Source of the DNA: JAGVDM01 sp964642315
Lineage (GTDB): Bacteria > Patescibacteriota > Gracilibacteria > Peribacterales > Peribacteraceae
DNA length: 64,000 nt
Assembly (NCBI GenBank): GCA_964642315.1
Contig: CAZXOG010000002.1
Location: 184,422-248,421, forward strand
Direction: 5' to 3'
In this document: in pieces, positions 52,575 to 61,700 of the stretch
How the letters are laid out: every line of letters begins with the position of its first letter
How positions within the stretch are numbered: position 1 is the stretch's first letter
Program-made: the position numbers and the translations under genes
Notes under the pieces: generated by a model
The model's input: the letters and a program-made list of their open reading frames with translations, nothing else
Databases searched by the model: none
Told to the model about the DNA's origin: nothing

Positions 52575-53453
52575 ATGCATCGGATTCGCGCACGGGACAA
52601 CGTCCCTGTTGTGAGCGTTGTGACAGTCGTATTCAACGGCATCCACCGCATCGAGGCGACGATGCAGAGCGTCATTGCACAGCAATATCCTGCGCTGGAG
52701 TACATCGTGATCGATGGGGGATCGACCGATGGGACTCCCGATGTCATTCGCCGGTACGCACCGCGGCTGCACTACTGGGCGAGTGCACCTGACTGCGGGA
52801 TATACGATGCGATGAATACGGGTGTGCAGCATGCGACGGGCGAGTGGATCGGTTTCATGAATGCCGGAGATTCTTACGTGTCTCCGACAGTGCTCCACGA
52901 AGTCTTTCACAGTGTTCCCGCCGGCACGGATATCATTTACGGAGACTACGAGGCGCGGTACGACCGTTTTTCGACGGATGTCCGTGCATCGACTCCTGAT
53001 GCCTTCTGGAAGGGGATGCCGTTCTGCCATCAATCGATGTTCGTGAAGACGGCGCTCCTCCGCGAGTATCCATTCAATCTGCGCTGGAAGATTGCGGCCG
53101 ACTATGATTTTGCCTACGAGCAGTACTGCCGCAATAAGGTGTTTTGGCACTTCAGGAAGAACATTGCGGGCTTCCGTCACGACGGGGCTTCGAGCATGCA
53201 GTTGCCCGCGATGTATTCCGAGTTGTGGAAAATCGCCTGCGCGAAGAACCATTCTCCCTGCGTTTGCATTTTTCACGGGTCCCGGTACCTGATGGTTCTG
53301 GCGGCGGTATTTGTACGGAAGATGAGCGTAATGCTCTTTGAATGGTCCATGTATTTGCGGCACTGTTTCCAAAACGCAATTCGTTCCCGCATGTCTCCAC
53401 TCCGGCACGGTGCTCCGCGTTCTTCCTCGGGCAGAGGAAGCGGCCGCACGTAA
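52575..53453 (+). CDS. Family 2 glycosyltransferase
   Basis: GT-A-fold transferase for surface glycan. VSVVTVVFNGIHRIEATMQS opens the fold, EYIVIDGGSTDGTPDVI binds the nucleotide, and WASAPDCGIYDAMNTGVQHA with GEWIGFMNAGDSY holds the metal site (here NAGD for the usual NADD). The closest known pattern is the colanic-acid WcaE/PGL-type transferases. 292 residues; the basic, Ser/Arg-rich end (RMSPLRHGAPRSSSGRGSGR) is unusual. Divergent from the GT-D-like gene: together a small glycan locus. Confidence 0.88.
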   Translation: MHRIRARDNVPVVSVVTVVFNGIHRIEATMQSVIAQQYPALEYIVIDGGSTDGTPDVIRRYAPRLHYWASAPDCGIYDAMNTGVQHATGEWIGFMNAGDSYVSPTVLHEVFHSVPAGTDIIYGDYEARYDRFSTDVRASTPDAFWKGMPFCHQSMFVKTALLREYPFNLRWKIAADYDFAYEQYCRNKVFWHFRKNIAGFRHDGASSMQLPAMYSELWKIACAKNHSPCVCIFHGSRYLMVLAAVFVRKMSVMLFEWSMYLRHCFQNAIRSRMSPLRHGAPRSSSGRGSGRT

Positions 53454-53479
53454 AAAAGCGCGGCATTGGCCACGTGCTG

Positions 53480-54025
53480 CTACTTCTTTTTTACCTGCGT
53501 GAAATCGAGCTCCACCGGCGTTTCGCGGTCGAAGATGAGCACGAGTACGGTGAGCTTGCCCTTGTTCACGTCCACGGAATCCACGGTGCCCTCGTAGTTC
53601 TTGAACGGGCCGTCGATGATGACCACGAGATCGCCAACCTGGAAGTCGCTCTTGAACTTCGCCTCCTGTTCGCCGACCCTGCGCTCGATCACGCCGAATT
53701 CCTCCGGCGTCACCGGCACGGGGATGTTGCCCGAACCCACGAAGCCTGTGACGTTCGGGGTGTTGCGCACGAGGTACCAGCTCTCATCCGTCACGATCAT
53801 GTCCACGAGCACGTAGCCGGGGAAGAGTTTCTTCTCCTCCTCCACGGGCTCGCCTTTGCGGAAGGTGAGCTGCTTTTCCTTGGGAACGCGCACATCGAAG
53901 ATGTAATCCTGCATGCCGAAGGTTTCGGCGCGCTGGAGGATGGCCTCGCGCACGCTATCCTCGTACCCGGAGTACGTGTGCACCACGTACCAGTTCCGTC
54001 CGGCGTTGGGATCTTGCTTTGGCAT
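53480..54025 (-). CDS. nusG: Transcription elongation/termination factor NusG
   Basis: Binds RNA polymerase and couples it to the ribosome or Rho. 181 residues with the NGN domain (WYVVHTYSGYEDSVREAI, KKLFPGYVLVDM, VRNTPNVTGFVG) and the KOW domain (FQVGDLVVIIDGPFKNYEGTV). Normal length. It follows secE by 6 bases, but rplK-rplA, which usually come next, are missing; the next gene is a converging glycosyltransferase. Confidence 0.97.
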   Translation of the reverse strand: MPKQDPNAGRNWYVVHTYSGYEDSVREAILQRAETFGMQDYIFDVRVPKEKQLTFRKGEPVEEEKKLFPGYVLVDMIVTDESWYLVRNTPNVTGFVGSGNIPVPVTPEEFGVIERRVGEQEAKFKSDFQVGDLVVIIDGPFKNYEGTVDSVDVNKGKLTVLVLIFDRETPVELDFTQVKKK

Positions 54026-54031
54026 GGCGGG

Positions 54032-54220
54032 TTACAGGAGGGAAAGCATGGCATTCACGAGGCGCCCGAGCCCGAAATCCACCAAGCCGAATACCGCGGC
54101 ATTCACGAGAACGAACCCCACGACGATGGCAGAGAGGCGCACGGCCTGCTGACGCGTGGGCCAGCGGACTTGGTGCAGTTCGGCGAGTGCTTCGCGGATG
54201 TACGTCTGGACGATACTCAT
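54032..54220 (-). CDS. secE: Preprotein translocase subunit SecE
   Basis: Stabilises SecY in the Sec channel. The 62-residue protein is the short bacterial form: an amphipathic helix with REALAELHQVRWPTRQQAV (the conserved KVxWPTR motif) and one membrane helix (LSAIVVGFVLVNAAVFGLVD). ATG 54220 is preceded by TGGCGT, a 17-base spacer and TAGAAT (complement of 54232-54237), 11 bases upstream. Cotranscribed with nusG. Confidence 0.93.
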   Translation of the reverse strand: MSIVQTYIREALAELHQVRWPTRQQAVRLSAIVVGFVLVNAAVFGLVDFGLGRLVNAMLSLL

Positions 54221-54300
54221 TCGCGGGGGTGATTCTAAAAAATCCCCGGGGGGGACGCCACTGATTCTAGAGGAGTTCTGTGACGATGCAAGCAGAATCC

Positions 54301-54407
54301 GGGGGATTAGGGCTGGGGCTAGGGCATAGGGAGAGCTCGAAGCTTCGAGGCCTGCAGGCTTGGTTTGCAAGTTCCTCAGGATTTCCCAGCCCCCAGCCCT
54401 AGCCCTC
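54301..54407. repeat. Telomere-like G-rich and C-rich tracts between secE and lepB
   Basis: G tract 54301-54331 has five runs (GGGGG, GGG, GGGG, GGG, GGG) separated by ATTA, CT, CTA and CATA, which meets the G-quadruplex rule. C tract 54385-54407 has CCC, CCCCC, CCC, CCC runs with CTAG and overlaps the lepB stop. Between them lies the 14-base palindrome CTCGAAGCTTCGAG (54336-54349). Same layout as 43864-43973. Confidence 0.75.
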
Positions 54408-55028
54408 TATGCCGTACTCCGGTGTCTCGAGGGCGTGGATCTTCGTGATGGGGAGAGCCACGAACCACACGCGCCCCTTGATGTCGTCCTCCGGAACGAA
54501 TGGGGAGAAGCCGCTTTCCCCCGCGCCGAAACTGCGGGAATCCAGGCTCCCCTGGCGGTTGTCGCCCATGAGGAAGTACTCGCCATCCGGAACGCGGAAG
54601 CGCGCTTCAGCGGTGTTTCCGCTGCTCGGGGGGTGCTGGTACGTATGCCCTTGGTTGCGTTCGTCGAGATATTCCTCGTTGAGTTCGACCGGTGCATCAT
54701 CGCCGGGACGTTCGACGAACACCCTGCCGTCGCGGATGATCACCGTGTCCCCGGGCGTTCCGATCACCCGTTTCACGTAGTGCTTCTTGTGATCTGTCGG
54801 CGGGCGGAACACCACGATGTCGCCGCGCTGCGGCGAACCGACGAAGAACGCGAGCTTGTTGATGATGATGTATTCCTTGTGCTCGAGAGTGCCGAGCATG
54901 GAATTGCCTTCCACCTGGAATGGCGACACGAGGAACGTGCGGATCGCGCCCACGATCGCGAGGATGATCACGACGTTCAGGAGGACGTCGAACGCGTGGA
55001 ACCAGAGAGGCGACCGTTTGAAGAGCAT
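54399..55028 (-). CDS. lepB: Signal peptidase I
   Basis: Membrane serine protease that removes signal peptides. 209 residues: one N-terminal membrane helix (FDVLLNVVIILAIVGAIRTF), the catalytic serine S43 in QVEGNSMLGTL, catalytic lysine K86 in HYVKRVIGTPGD, and the conserved GEYFLMGDNRQGSLDSRSFG. ATG 55028 is supported by TACACT (complement of 55036-55041) ending 7 bases before it; the longer frame to 55166 overlaps the divergent gene's coding region. The gene is followed by the G/C tract and secE-nusG. Confidence 0.95.
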   Translation of the reverse strand: MLFKRSPLWFHAFDVLLNVVIILAIVGAIRTFLVSPFQVEGNSMLGTLEHKEYIIINKLAFFVGSPQRGDIVVFRPPTDHKKHYVKRVIGTPGDTVIIRDGRVFVERPGDDAPVELNEEYLDERNQGHTYQHPPSSGNTAEARFRVPDGEYFLMGDNRQGSLDSRSFGAGESGFSPFVPEDDIKGRVWFVALPITKIHALETPEYGIEG

Positions 55029-55035
55029 CTTTCGC

Positions 55036-55091
55036 AGTGTACACGCGCTGCGCATTCCTGTGTAGGGAAGTGGCGCGAGTTTCTGTACACT
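55036..55091. promoter_or_regulatory. Divergent leaderless promoters of lepB and the PH-domain gene
   Basis: Two identical -10 boxes: TACACT on the minus strand (55041-55036), 7 bases before lepB's ATG, and TACACT on the plus strand (55086-55091), 7 bases before ATG 55099. No strong -35 boxes. Confidence 0.6.
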
Positions 55092-55098
55092 GTATCCC

Positions 55099-55701
55099 AT
55101 GCTGAATGCCTGGCTCTTCCGCTGCCACCTCGAAGAGGACGAGACAATCGTCCGCATCGTGCACAAGCATTGGCTGCTCGGTGTAAAGACGCTCTTCTGG
55201 CCCGTGCTGGTATTCTGCGTGCTCGTCGCCGTGCTCGCGGCGGCGTTCAGCGAGCCGGTGCTCTACGTCATCGGGATTCTCGCCAGCGTGACGGTGGTGT
55301 GGGGGGTGCGGAACTTTCTCGATTACTACCTGGATGCATGGATGATCATGGATACGGGGATCGTCGATGTCGCGTGGCACGGGTGGTTCCACCGCCAGTC
55401 TTCCCGTGTGCTCTTCAGCGATGTGCAGGGTGTGAGCTACGAGATCCAGGGGCTGTGGGGCACGCTCCTGCGGTACGGCACGATCAGCGTGGAGAAGATC
55501 TCCACGGGGAATGCCATTTCGCTCGATTCCGTGCCGAATCCGCGCGCGGTTGAGCGGCTCATCCTGCATTCCATGGAAGAGTACTTGCACAAGAAGAATC
55601 TCAAGGATGCCTCTGCCGTGCAGGAACTCCTCGCGACGGTCATCGCGCGGGAGTACCAGATGCACGATGTGCGCAAAGACAAGGATGATGACGATCGTTG
55701 A
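55099..55701 (+). CDS. Membrane protein with bacterial PH (YdbS-like) domain
   Basis: 200 residues. Two hydrophobic segments (WPVLVFCVLVAVLAAAF and VLYVIGILASVTVVWGV) precede a YdbS-type PH domain: DAWMIMDTGIVDVAWHG, RVLFSDVQGVSYEIQGLWGT and YGTISVEKIS. Such proteins are found in the envelope; function unknown. The charged tail ends in DVRKDKDDDDR. Its stop overlaps the next start (TGATG). Confidence 0.82.
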   Translation: MLNAWLFRCHLEEDETIVRIVHKHWLLGVKTLFWPVLVFCVLVAVLAAAFSEPVLYVIGILASVTVVWGVRNFLDYYLDAWMIMDTGIVDVAWHGWFHRQSSRVLFSDVQGVSYEIQGLWGTLLRYGTISVEKISTGNAISLDSVPNPRAVERLILHSMEEYLHKKNLKDASAVQELLATVIAREYQMHDVRKDKDDDDR

Positions 55702-56111
55702 TGCTCGCTGCCATGGATGTCCTCCCTGTGATCGCCGGCGTTTCCCTCGTGGCTGCAGCTGCTTTTCTGCTCGTCATCGTCTGGTGGCGAAGCCGGCGCC
55801 GCATGCTCCCCGTCGCTGTGCGCGCGAAGTTCCGGCGGGAATGGGAGCGCGCCGCGGCGCAGAGCGATCCCGTCCGTCGTGTTGTGGAGGCAGAGAAGCT
55901 CCTCGCGGCGCTTCTTGGGGCGCTCGGGTTCCGCGGGACATTCGCGGAGAAGCTGCGCCGCGCCGGTCCACGCTTGCCCGCCTGTGATGACGTGTGGGAT
56001 GCGCACCGGCTCCGGAATCGCCTGGCGCACGAGGTGGGTGTTACCGTTTCCGATCGGGAGGCGGAGAGGGCCGTGCGCGCGTTCGGCCGGGCTGTCGACG
56101 CGCTGCTCTAA
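55701..56111 (+). CDS. Membrane-anchored protein with HEPN-like helical domain
   Basis: 136 residues: a hydrophobic N-terminal anchor (VLPVIAGVSLVAAAAFLLVI), a basic patch (WWRSRRRMLP), then a helical domain with AEKLLAALLGALGFRG and DVWDAHRLRNRLAHEVGV. The RxxRNxxAH motif is seen in HEPN and DUF4145-type helical domains, some of which are RNases; here R-x-L-R-N-R-L-A-H is intact. Activity is not shown. Start overlaps the previous stop. Confidence 0.7.
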   Translation: MLAAMDVLPVIAGVSLVAAAAFLLVIVWWRSRRRMLPVAVRAKFRREWERAAAQSDPVRRVVEAEKLLAALLGALGFRGTFAEKLRRAGPRLPACDDVWDAHRLRNRLAHEVGVTVSDREAERAVRAFGRAVDALL

Positions 56112-56147
56112 GTAGCGCGGCTGGCCGCTTGCGCTACACTGCTCCCC

Positions 56148-56699
56148 GTGAAGCCCTCAATCGTCGTGGTCGGCCTCGGGAATCCCGGCGCGGGGTACGC
56201 GTCCACGCGGCACAACGCGGGATTCCGCGCGATTGACGTGCTTGCGCAAGCGTTCGGGGAAGGGGAGTGGAGGGAGAGCGGGAAGTTCCTCTCATTCACC
56301 CAGGAGTCGCGCATCGTTACGGCGCCCGTGCTCCTCGTGAAGCCCCAGACCTACATGAACCGTTCCGGGGAAGCCGTGCAGAAGCTTGTGGACTTCTACA
56401 AGCTCGATCCTGCGAGCCAGCTCCTTGTGCTCTGCGACGATATCGACCTGCCGCTTGCTGAGCTGCGGCTGCGCCGCAAGGGGGGGCCGGGCACTCACAA
56501 CGGACTCAAGTCCATCGTGCACGTGATCGGGGAAAACTTCCCGCGTATCCGCATCGGCCTTGGCACGCCTCCTGCCGGCGTGGATCTCTCCGCATGGGTG
56601 CTCAGTGCGTTCCCCGCCGAAGATGCAACGGCAGTGGACAGTGCGCTCCGGGAGCTTCCGGGGATGGTTCGCGCGTTTGCGCTCGGCGACGCAGAATAA
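56148..56699 (+). CDS. pth: Peptidyl-tRNA hydrolase
   Basis: Recycles tRNA from prematurely released peptidyl-tRNA. 183 residues: VVVGLGNPGAGYASTRHNAGF with catalytic histidine H22, KPQTYMNRSGEAV, LCDDIDLPLAELRLRRKGG and GTHNGLKSI. GTG is the start, 7 bases after TACACT (56135-56140). Converges with the DUF11 protein gene, 3 bases away. Confidence 0.96.
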   Translation: MKPSIVVVGLGNPGAGYASTRHNAGFRAIDVLAQAFGEGEWRESGKFLSFTQESRIVTAPVLLVKPQTYMNRSGEAVQKLVDFYKLDPASQLLVLCDDIDLPLAELRLRRKGGPGTHNGLKSIVHVIGENFPRIRIGLGTPPAGVDLSAWVLSAFPAEDATAVDSALRELPGMVRAFALGDAE

Positions 56700-56702
56700 G
56701 CG

Positions 56703-58496
56703 TTACCGGCGTGCTGCGGCCCGTCCGCCGGCGATCATGCCGAGCGGCACGGTGATCCAGAGAAGGATGCGCATCCAGTCCCCTGATCCGGTGCCGGAGG
56801 AAGGTCCTCCCGCATCGGCGGCCGATGCCGCGTGCGCGACGATTGGCCGCAACTGCGCCCGTGCCGCTTCTGCCGCGAATACGAAGGTGCCGATGCCCGC
56901 CTGTGGCAGATCTTCGATGACATTCGTCCCCGCGACGGACATCGCAAGGAGTCCGTTCTGTGTTCGCACCGATGCGCGTCGCTTCGCGACGGCCCCGTGC
57001 TGCAGGCTTTCCGAGAGTCTGGCGCTGTAGTGCCCGTTCCACGTTTCACCCGGCTGCAGGGTGCCGAGCGACCATGCGATGGTGCGATCATTCTCTGTGC
57101 TGCTTCCGCCATTCTGGATTGCCACTGCCGATGCCCCGAGATCTTCCTCTACGGTGAGGTTCTGCATCGGGGTGTTCCCCGTGTTCTCCACCTGAATCCC
57201 GTACGTGAGCAGGCTTCCGGGTGGCGCTTCCGTCTTGTCTGCCGTTTGCCTGATGACGATGCGCGGATCGTTTGCTGGTTCTGCGAGGGCGAGGAGCTGC
57301 GGCGACGCCCCCAAGCCGAAGAGCCCGGAAAGCGCCGCACCGGATCTGGAGGGCACCACGGCCGTCACGATTTCCTGCCGGTCGATGCCGGCTTGCGCGC
57401 TGAAACGGATCGGCACGCCTGGTTGCGCCGAAGGCTTCACGCGGGCGGTGAGGCTGAATGTTTTCGTCTCGCTTTGCTTGAATGCCACATGTTCCCACAC
57501 GACGAGCGTTCGTTCGAACTGCTGGCCGTTCTCGGTGGCGGACTGGAATTCCGTAAGCGGATCGATGTACGCCAGGATGTCGGCGGATTCGTCATGGTCC
57601 GCCAGGTTGCGCACACGCAGGGTGTACGTCACCGTGCCGCCGGCCTCGGTCTCCTCGCTGCCAGCGAAGGCATGCAGCTTGAGCTCCTCCCTGCCAAATT
57701 CGGGATCCCAGATGCCGATACGGTGCTCATGCACGGAGCCCTCCGCGTATGCGGTGGAGACGATGCTCTCCCCGTGCTTTGCGCTCTCATCCACCCGGAC
57801 GCTCGCGGTGAGCGTGCGGCTTTCGTCCCCATCGATGTCTAAGCTTTTCCATGTGATCGTCTGCCCGCTGCTCTTCCCCTTGTTCGATGCGGAGAGGAAG
57901 GTGAGGTGCTCCGCCAGTTCCACCGTCGTGTCCACGCCGGTTACCCGGTTGTCGCCCCGGTTCATGAGCTTCACGATGAAGCTGAACGGTTCTCCCGGTT
58001 CCACTTGGCCTTTGTCGGAAAAGAGCTCCACGGTCACCGCTCGTTCGTCGTCGTTGTTCTCGTCGCCCTCCGCTTCGATGCGCACGGTGGTTTCCGCGAA
58101 TCCGCCGCCCGCGACGGCGGTGGCGTAGAGTTTCTTGTTGTCTTCCGCCTTCTTATCGACTCGAACGCTTGCCGTGAAAGTCTTCGACGAACCCGCAGGG
58201 ATCGAGACCTCCTGCCAGCGAACCGTATCACTGCTCTGTCTCCCGCCGTCCGATGCGGATTGCGCGTCGAGCGCGTCGTCCAGAGAGAGTGTGATGTCCA
58301 TCGGCGATGCGTCGTTCCCGCCGTTGCGCACGCGCACGCTGTACACGAAGGTCTGGCCCGGTTCCACGACGGATTTTGACGCGCTGAGCGTGACGGTGAT
58401 GCCGCCGGCTGCCCAAGCGGGCGCGGCTTCCGCGAACAGCGCAGCCGCGACGGAGGCGATGCAGAGCAAGCCGGTGCGGAGCCGGGTTGATAGCAT
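56703..58496 (-). CDS. Secreted surface protein with four DUF11/CARDB-like repeats
   Basis: 597 residues: signal peptide (TGLLCIASVAAALFAEAAPAWAA), then four beta-sandwich repeats of about 110-130 residues that each start with a VEPGQTFVYSVRVRNGG-like strand (repeats near 35, 160, 285, 430) and contain a V-W motif (VRWQEV, ITWKSL, VVWEHV, IAWSLG). The end has LPQAG (56895-56909), a 40-residue Ala/Gly-rich linker, a membrane helix (MRILLWITVPLGMIAGG) and RAAARR. It is an LPxTG-like protein with the motif far from the helix. Probably a wall or envelope-anchored stalk. Confidence 0.88.
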   Translation of the reverse strand: MLSTRLRTGLLCIASVAAALFAEAAPAWAAGGITVTLSASKSVVEPGQTFVYSVRVRNGGNDASPMDITLSLDDALDAQSASDGGRQSSDTVRWQEVSIPAGSSKTFTASVRVDKKAEDNKKLYATAVAGGGFAETTVRIEAEGDENNDDERAVTVELFSDKGQVEPGEPFSFIVKLMNRGDNRVTGVDTTVELAEHLTFLSASNKGKSSGQTITWKSLDIDGDESRTLTASVRVDESAKHGESIVSTAYAEGSVHEHRIGIWDPEFGREELKLHAFAGSEETEAGGTVTYTLRVRNLADHDESADILAYIDPLTEFQSATENGQQFERTLVVWEHVAFKQSETKTFSLTARVKPSAQPGVPIRFSAQAGIDRQEIVTAVVPSRSGAALSGLFGLGASPQLLALAEPANDPRIVIRQTADKTEAPPGSLLTYGIQVENTGNTPMQNLTVEEDLGASAVAIQNGGSSTENDRTIAWSLGTLQPGETWNGHYSARLSESLQHGAVAKRRASVRTQNGLLAMSVAGTNVIEDLPQAGIGTFVFAAEAARAQLRPIVAHAASAADAGGPSSGTGSGDWMRILLWITVPLGMIAGGRAAARR

Positions 58497-58506
58497 GAAA
58501 GGGTTC

Positions 58507-58536
58507 AGCCTAGATACTTCTTTGCGCTAGTGTCAA
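58507..58536 (-). promoter_or_regulatory. Promoter of the 58496 surface-protein gene
   Basis: On the minus strand TTGACA (58536-58531), 18-base spacer, TAGGCT (58512-58507), 10 bases before ATG 58496. The rest of the gap to 58757 is AT-rich and holds no gene I can support. Confidence 0.65.
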
Positions 58537-58704
58537 TTCTGTGGAATCAGTACAACTTGAGATGGATTCTGCATCTGTGTTCTAACTCTATATATACCTC
58601 TCTGTTTCCACTTGGATGCATCTGCGTGTTTCTGATTGTCCCAGAGAGAAAATCTCTTCTTTTATTTCCTAGAAATTTACTGAGCACAAATTGTATACGA
58701 AGAA

Positions 58705-58721
58705 GCCCCGTATTCCGGGGC
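58705..58721 (-). terminator. Terminator-like hairpin after the giant surface-protein gene
   Basis: GCCCCG (58705-58710) pairs with CGGGGC (58716-58721), loop of five. Reading on the minus strand it is followed by TTCTTCG, so it could end the 58758 gene; the T run is weak. Confidence 0.55.
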
Positions 58722-58757
58722 CTTCTCCGTGTTTCCCTGTGGGAATTTCTCCGCCGG

Positions 58758-61700
58758 TTAGAAGAGGACGCGCTTGCCGAGGACGCTCCCCATGGTCATG
58801 CCCATGGTGATGATCGTCGTCCAGAGGACGAAGGTGGTGCCCTGGCTTCCTGCGCTGCCGGAGAGGAAGCGGAGATTCCCGTTACTGCGGTCGATCGCCT
58901 GGGCGAAGCTCACTTCCCCCGTCTGCGGCAGGTTCTGGATCACCGAGACCTGCGCGGAATCCGTTGCGGTGCGGTCGAATCCTGCACCGCGCACTTCCAC
59001 AGTGTTCGTGATGATCTGGCCGTGGCGCATTGCCGGGCTCACGCGGACGCGGTAGCGGATGACACGAGTCTCGTTGGGCCCGAGCGTCGGAATCAGCCAG
59101 CGCACGCCGTTGCCGGTGGCGACTCCACCTGCCGGATCCTCCACTGTGAGGGTGCCCGCGGTGAACTGGTCGTCCACGTTGATGCCTTGGGCTGCGCCGT
59201 TCGAGAGATTGCGGATCGTGAGCGTGTAACTCAGGGTCGACCCAGGCTGCACTTCAGCGCGGTCAGCCTGCTTGTCCACGGTCACGACACCCATGCCCGG
59301 ATTCACCGGATCGACTGGCGGGCAGTACGTGCCCGTGCAGACGGGGTCGAAGTCATCTTCCACCGTCGTGTACTCGGTGTCTTCCTCGTCGCAGGCGCGC
59401 ACCTGCAGCCGCACGCGGTCTCCCGCCTGGGCGGTGGAGCGCACGCGGACATCGAGGCGGAGTGTCGTGGAGTCATCGCCATCCACATCCACGTCTTCCC
59501 AGACAACTTCATCGTCGCCGTCCTCTTCGCCGTCCTCCGACGCGTCGAGGAACACGGTGTCCCGGTCGAGGAACGCGCGGACGTCCATCGTCTCATCGCT
59601 TGAGGAATTGTTCACAATGCGGATGCTGTACGTCACTTCGTCCTGGATATCCACGGGATCCTGGTCGTCCGTGATCACCAGGCTCACGTCACAGGAGTCA
59701 TCGTCGCCGTTGTCATCCTCGACGCGCGTCGTCTCGTCGTCCGTCACGCCGTTCGTCCACGCGACGGAGCGCAGCTGTTCGCCGTCATCGGCGCTCGAGC
59801 TCGTGCAGACATGTGCTGTGCGGGTGACGCTCGTATTCGCCGGAACATCCACGTCGGTCCACGTGACGGTGCCCGCGCTGTGCGTGCCGCCGTTCGTTGC
59901 GGAGGAGAACGTGGCATCCGTGTCCAGGTAGAGCTTCACGATGAGGTCATTCGCTGCCGCGGTTGCGCTGGTGTTCGTGACGCGCACGTTGTAATCGAAG
60001 CACTGGCTCGGTTCCACGGGGTCAACCGAATCCGTGAGGACGATCGTCACCGCAACGCTGCTGCTCGACGAGGAGGAGCTGGAACTTGAGCTCGAGGAAC
60101 TGCTGGAGCTCGATGAACTCGAACTCGATGAGCTAGAGGAAGATGAGGAACTCGAGGAGCTGCTGGAACTTCCGGATTCCGCTTCATCCTGGTCTTCCGG
60201 TGCGGTGCACTGCGGGTCGCCGCTTCCGTCCGCCTTGTAGTCCACCTTGCCATCCGCGTCGTCGTCGTAGTTGTTGTCGCATGCGGTCGTGCCTTTCTCG
60301 CTGTCGTCATCGGCACTCGAGCATCCCGGGTCAGCCGGGTAGTCCGTGCGGCCGTCGCCATCGTTGTCGGTGCCATCGCTGCACGTGTGGGTCACGTTCT
60401 GTTCCTCGTTATCCTGCGCGCTCGTGCACCCCGGATCCTGCGGGTAATCGGTCTTGCCGTCCCCGTCGTTATCCGTTCCATCCTGGCACTGCGCCTTCGG
60501 GCTTGTCTCGTCATCATCATCCGCATTACTGCAGCTGAAGTCCGCCGGGTAATCCGTGGCGCCGTCCCCGTCGTTATCCTGGCCGTCGCTGCACTGCGGG
60601 ATAACGGGGCATGTGACGGTTGTCGACACCGGCACGCTGTAGTTGTTCGTGATGAACGGATCAATCTCCGCTGCGGAAACGAACGCGTGGTTCCGCACGA
60701 CGGTTCCGCATGCCAGAGTCTGCGGCACGGTGAAGGCAATTGTGAAGCTGCGTGGCTGGCCCGGATTGATGACGAGGCCGGCTTTGGAGCAGAGCACCTC
60801 GTCGCCGACGAGCGTGCAGTTCGGGTTCGACTGGCTGGGGTTGAACACGAGTCCTGCCGGAACCGTATCAATCACTTGGATATCCGTGGCAACGGCGGGG
60901 CCGCTGTTGCCCACGACGATCGTGTAGTGGATAACATCGCCGCGGTCGGCGGTCAGCGGGCCGTTCTTCTGGATCATCACGTCGGCGTACCCCTGCGAGC
61001 CGTCGGTCTCATCCGGATCCTGCGCGTCATCGCAGCCCGGGTCCGCCGGGAAGTCGATCTTCCCGTCTCCGTCATTATCTGCGCCATCCTGGCATGCCGC
61101 TTTCGGGTTCGACTCGTCGTCATCATCCGCGCTCGTGCAGCTGAAGTCCGCGGGCCAGTCAATGGCACCGTCGCCGTCGTTATCCACGCCGTCGCGGCAC
61201 TCCGGTGTCTGCTGGCAGTCGACGATCGTTTGCACGATGCCGGTGACGTTGTTCAGGGCGTTCGGGTCGTTCGTCGAGGAGCCGTCCACCGTCGCCTGGT
61301 TCACGATGTAACTGAAGCATGGAGCCGACTGGCTCACGGTGAAGGCGAGGGTGAGGGCCTTGCTCTGGCCGGCGTTCACGCCGAAGCCCTGGCAGCGCAC
61401 GGTGTTGGTTCCGGCGTTGTAGGAGCATTCCGGCGAGGAGCTGCCGCTCACGAACGTGAGGTTCGCGGGTTTCGGATCATCCACGATCACCGCGCTCTCC
61501 GCATCCGGCCCCGTGTTCGTCACGGTGACGGTGTACTGCAGAGTGCCCCCTTGCTGCACCGTTGCCGGTCCGGTTTTCTCGATGCCGAGATCTGCGGTCG
61601 GTTGGGAGCAGTGGACGGTCGTCTGCACTTCGTTGCTCTGGTTATTCCCTCCGTCGGGGTCCGATGAGGAGGTGGCTACGGTTGCCCTGTTGCGGATGAC

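Noticed and set aside
52530..53408. N-terminal extension of the GT-D-like gene
   Set aside because: It is the antisense of the GT2 gene, with no family-like sequence; the GT-D-like protein begins near 52529.
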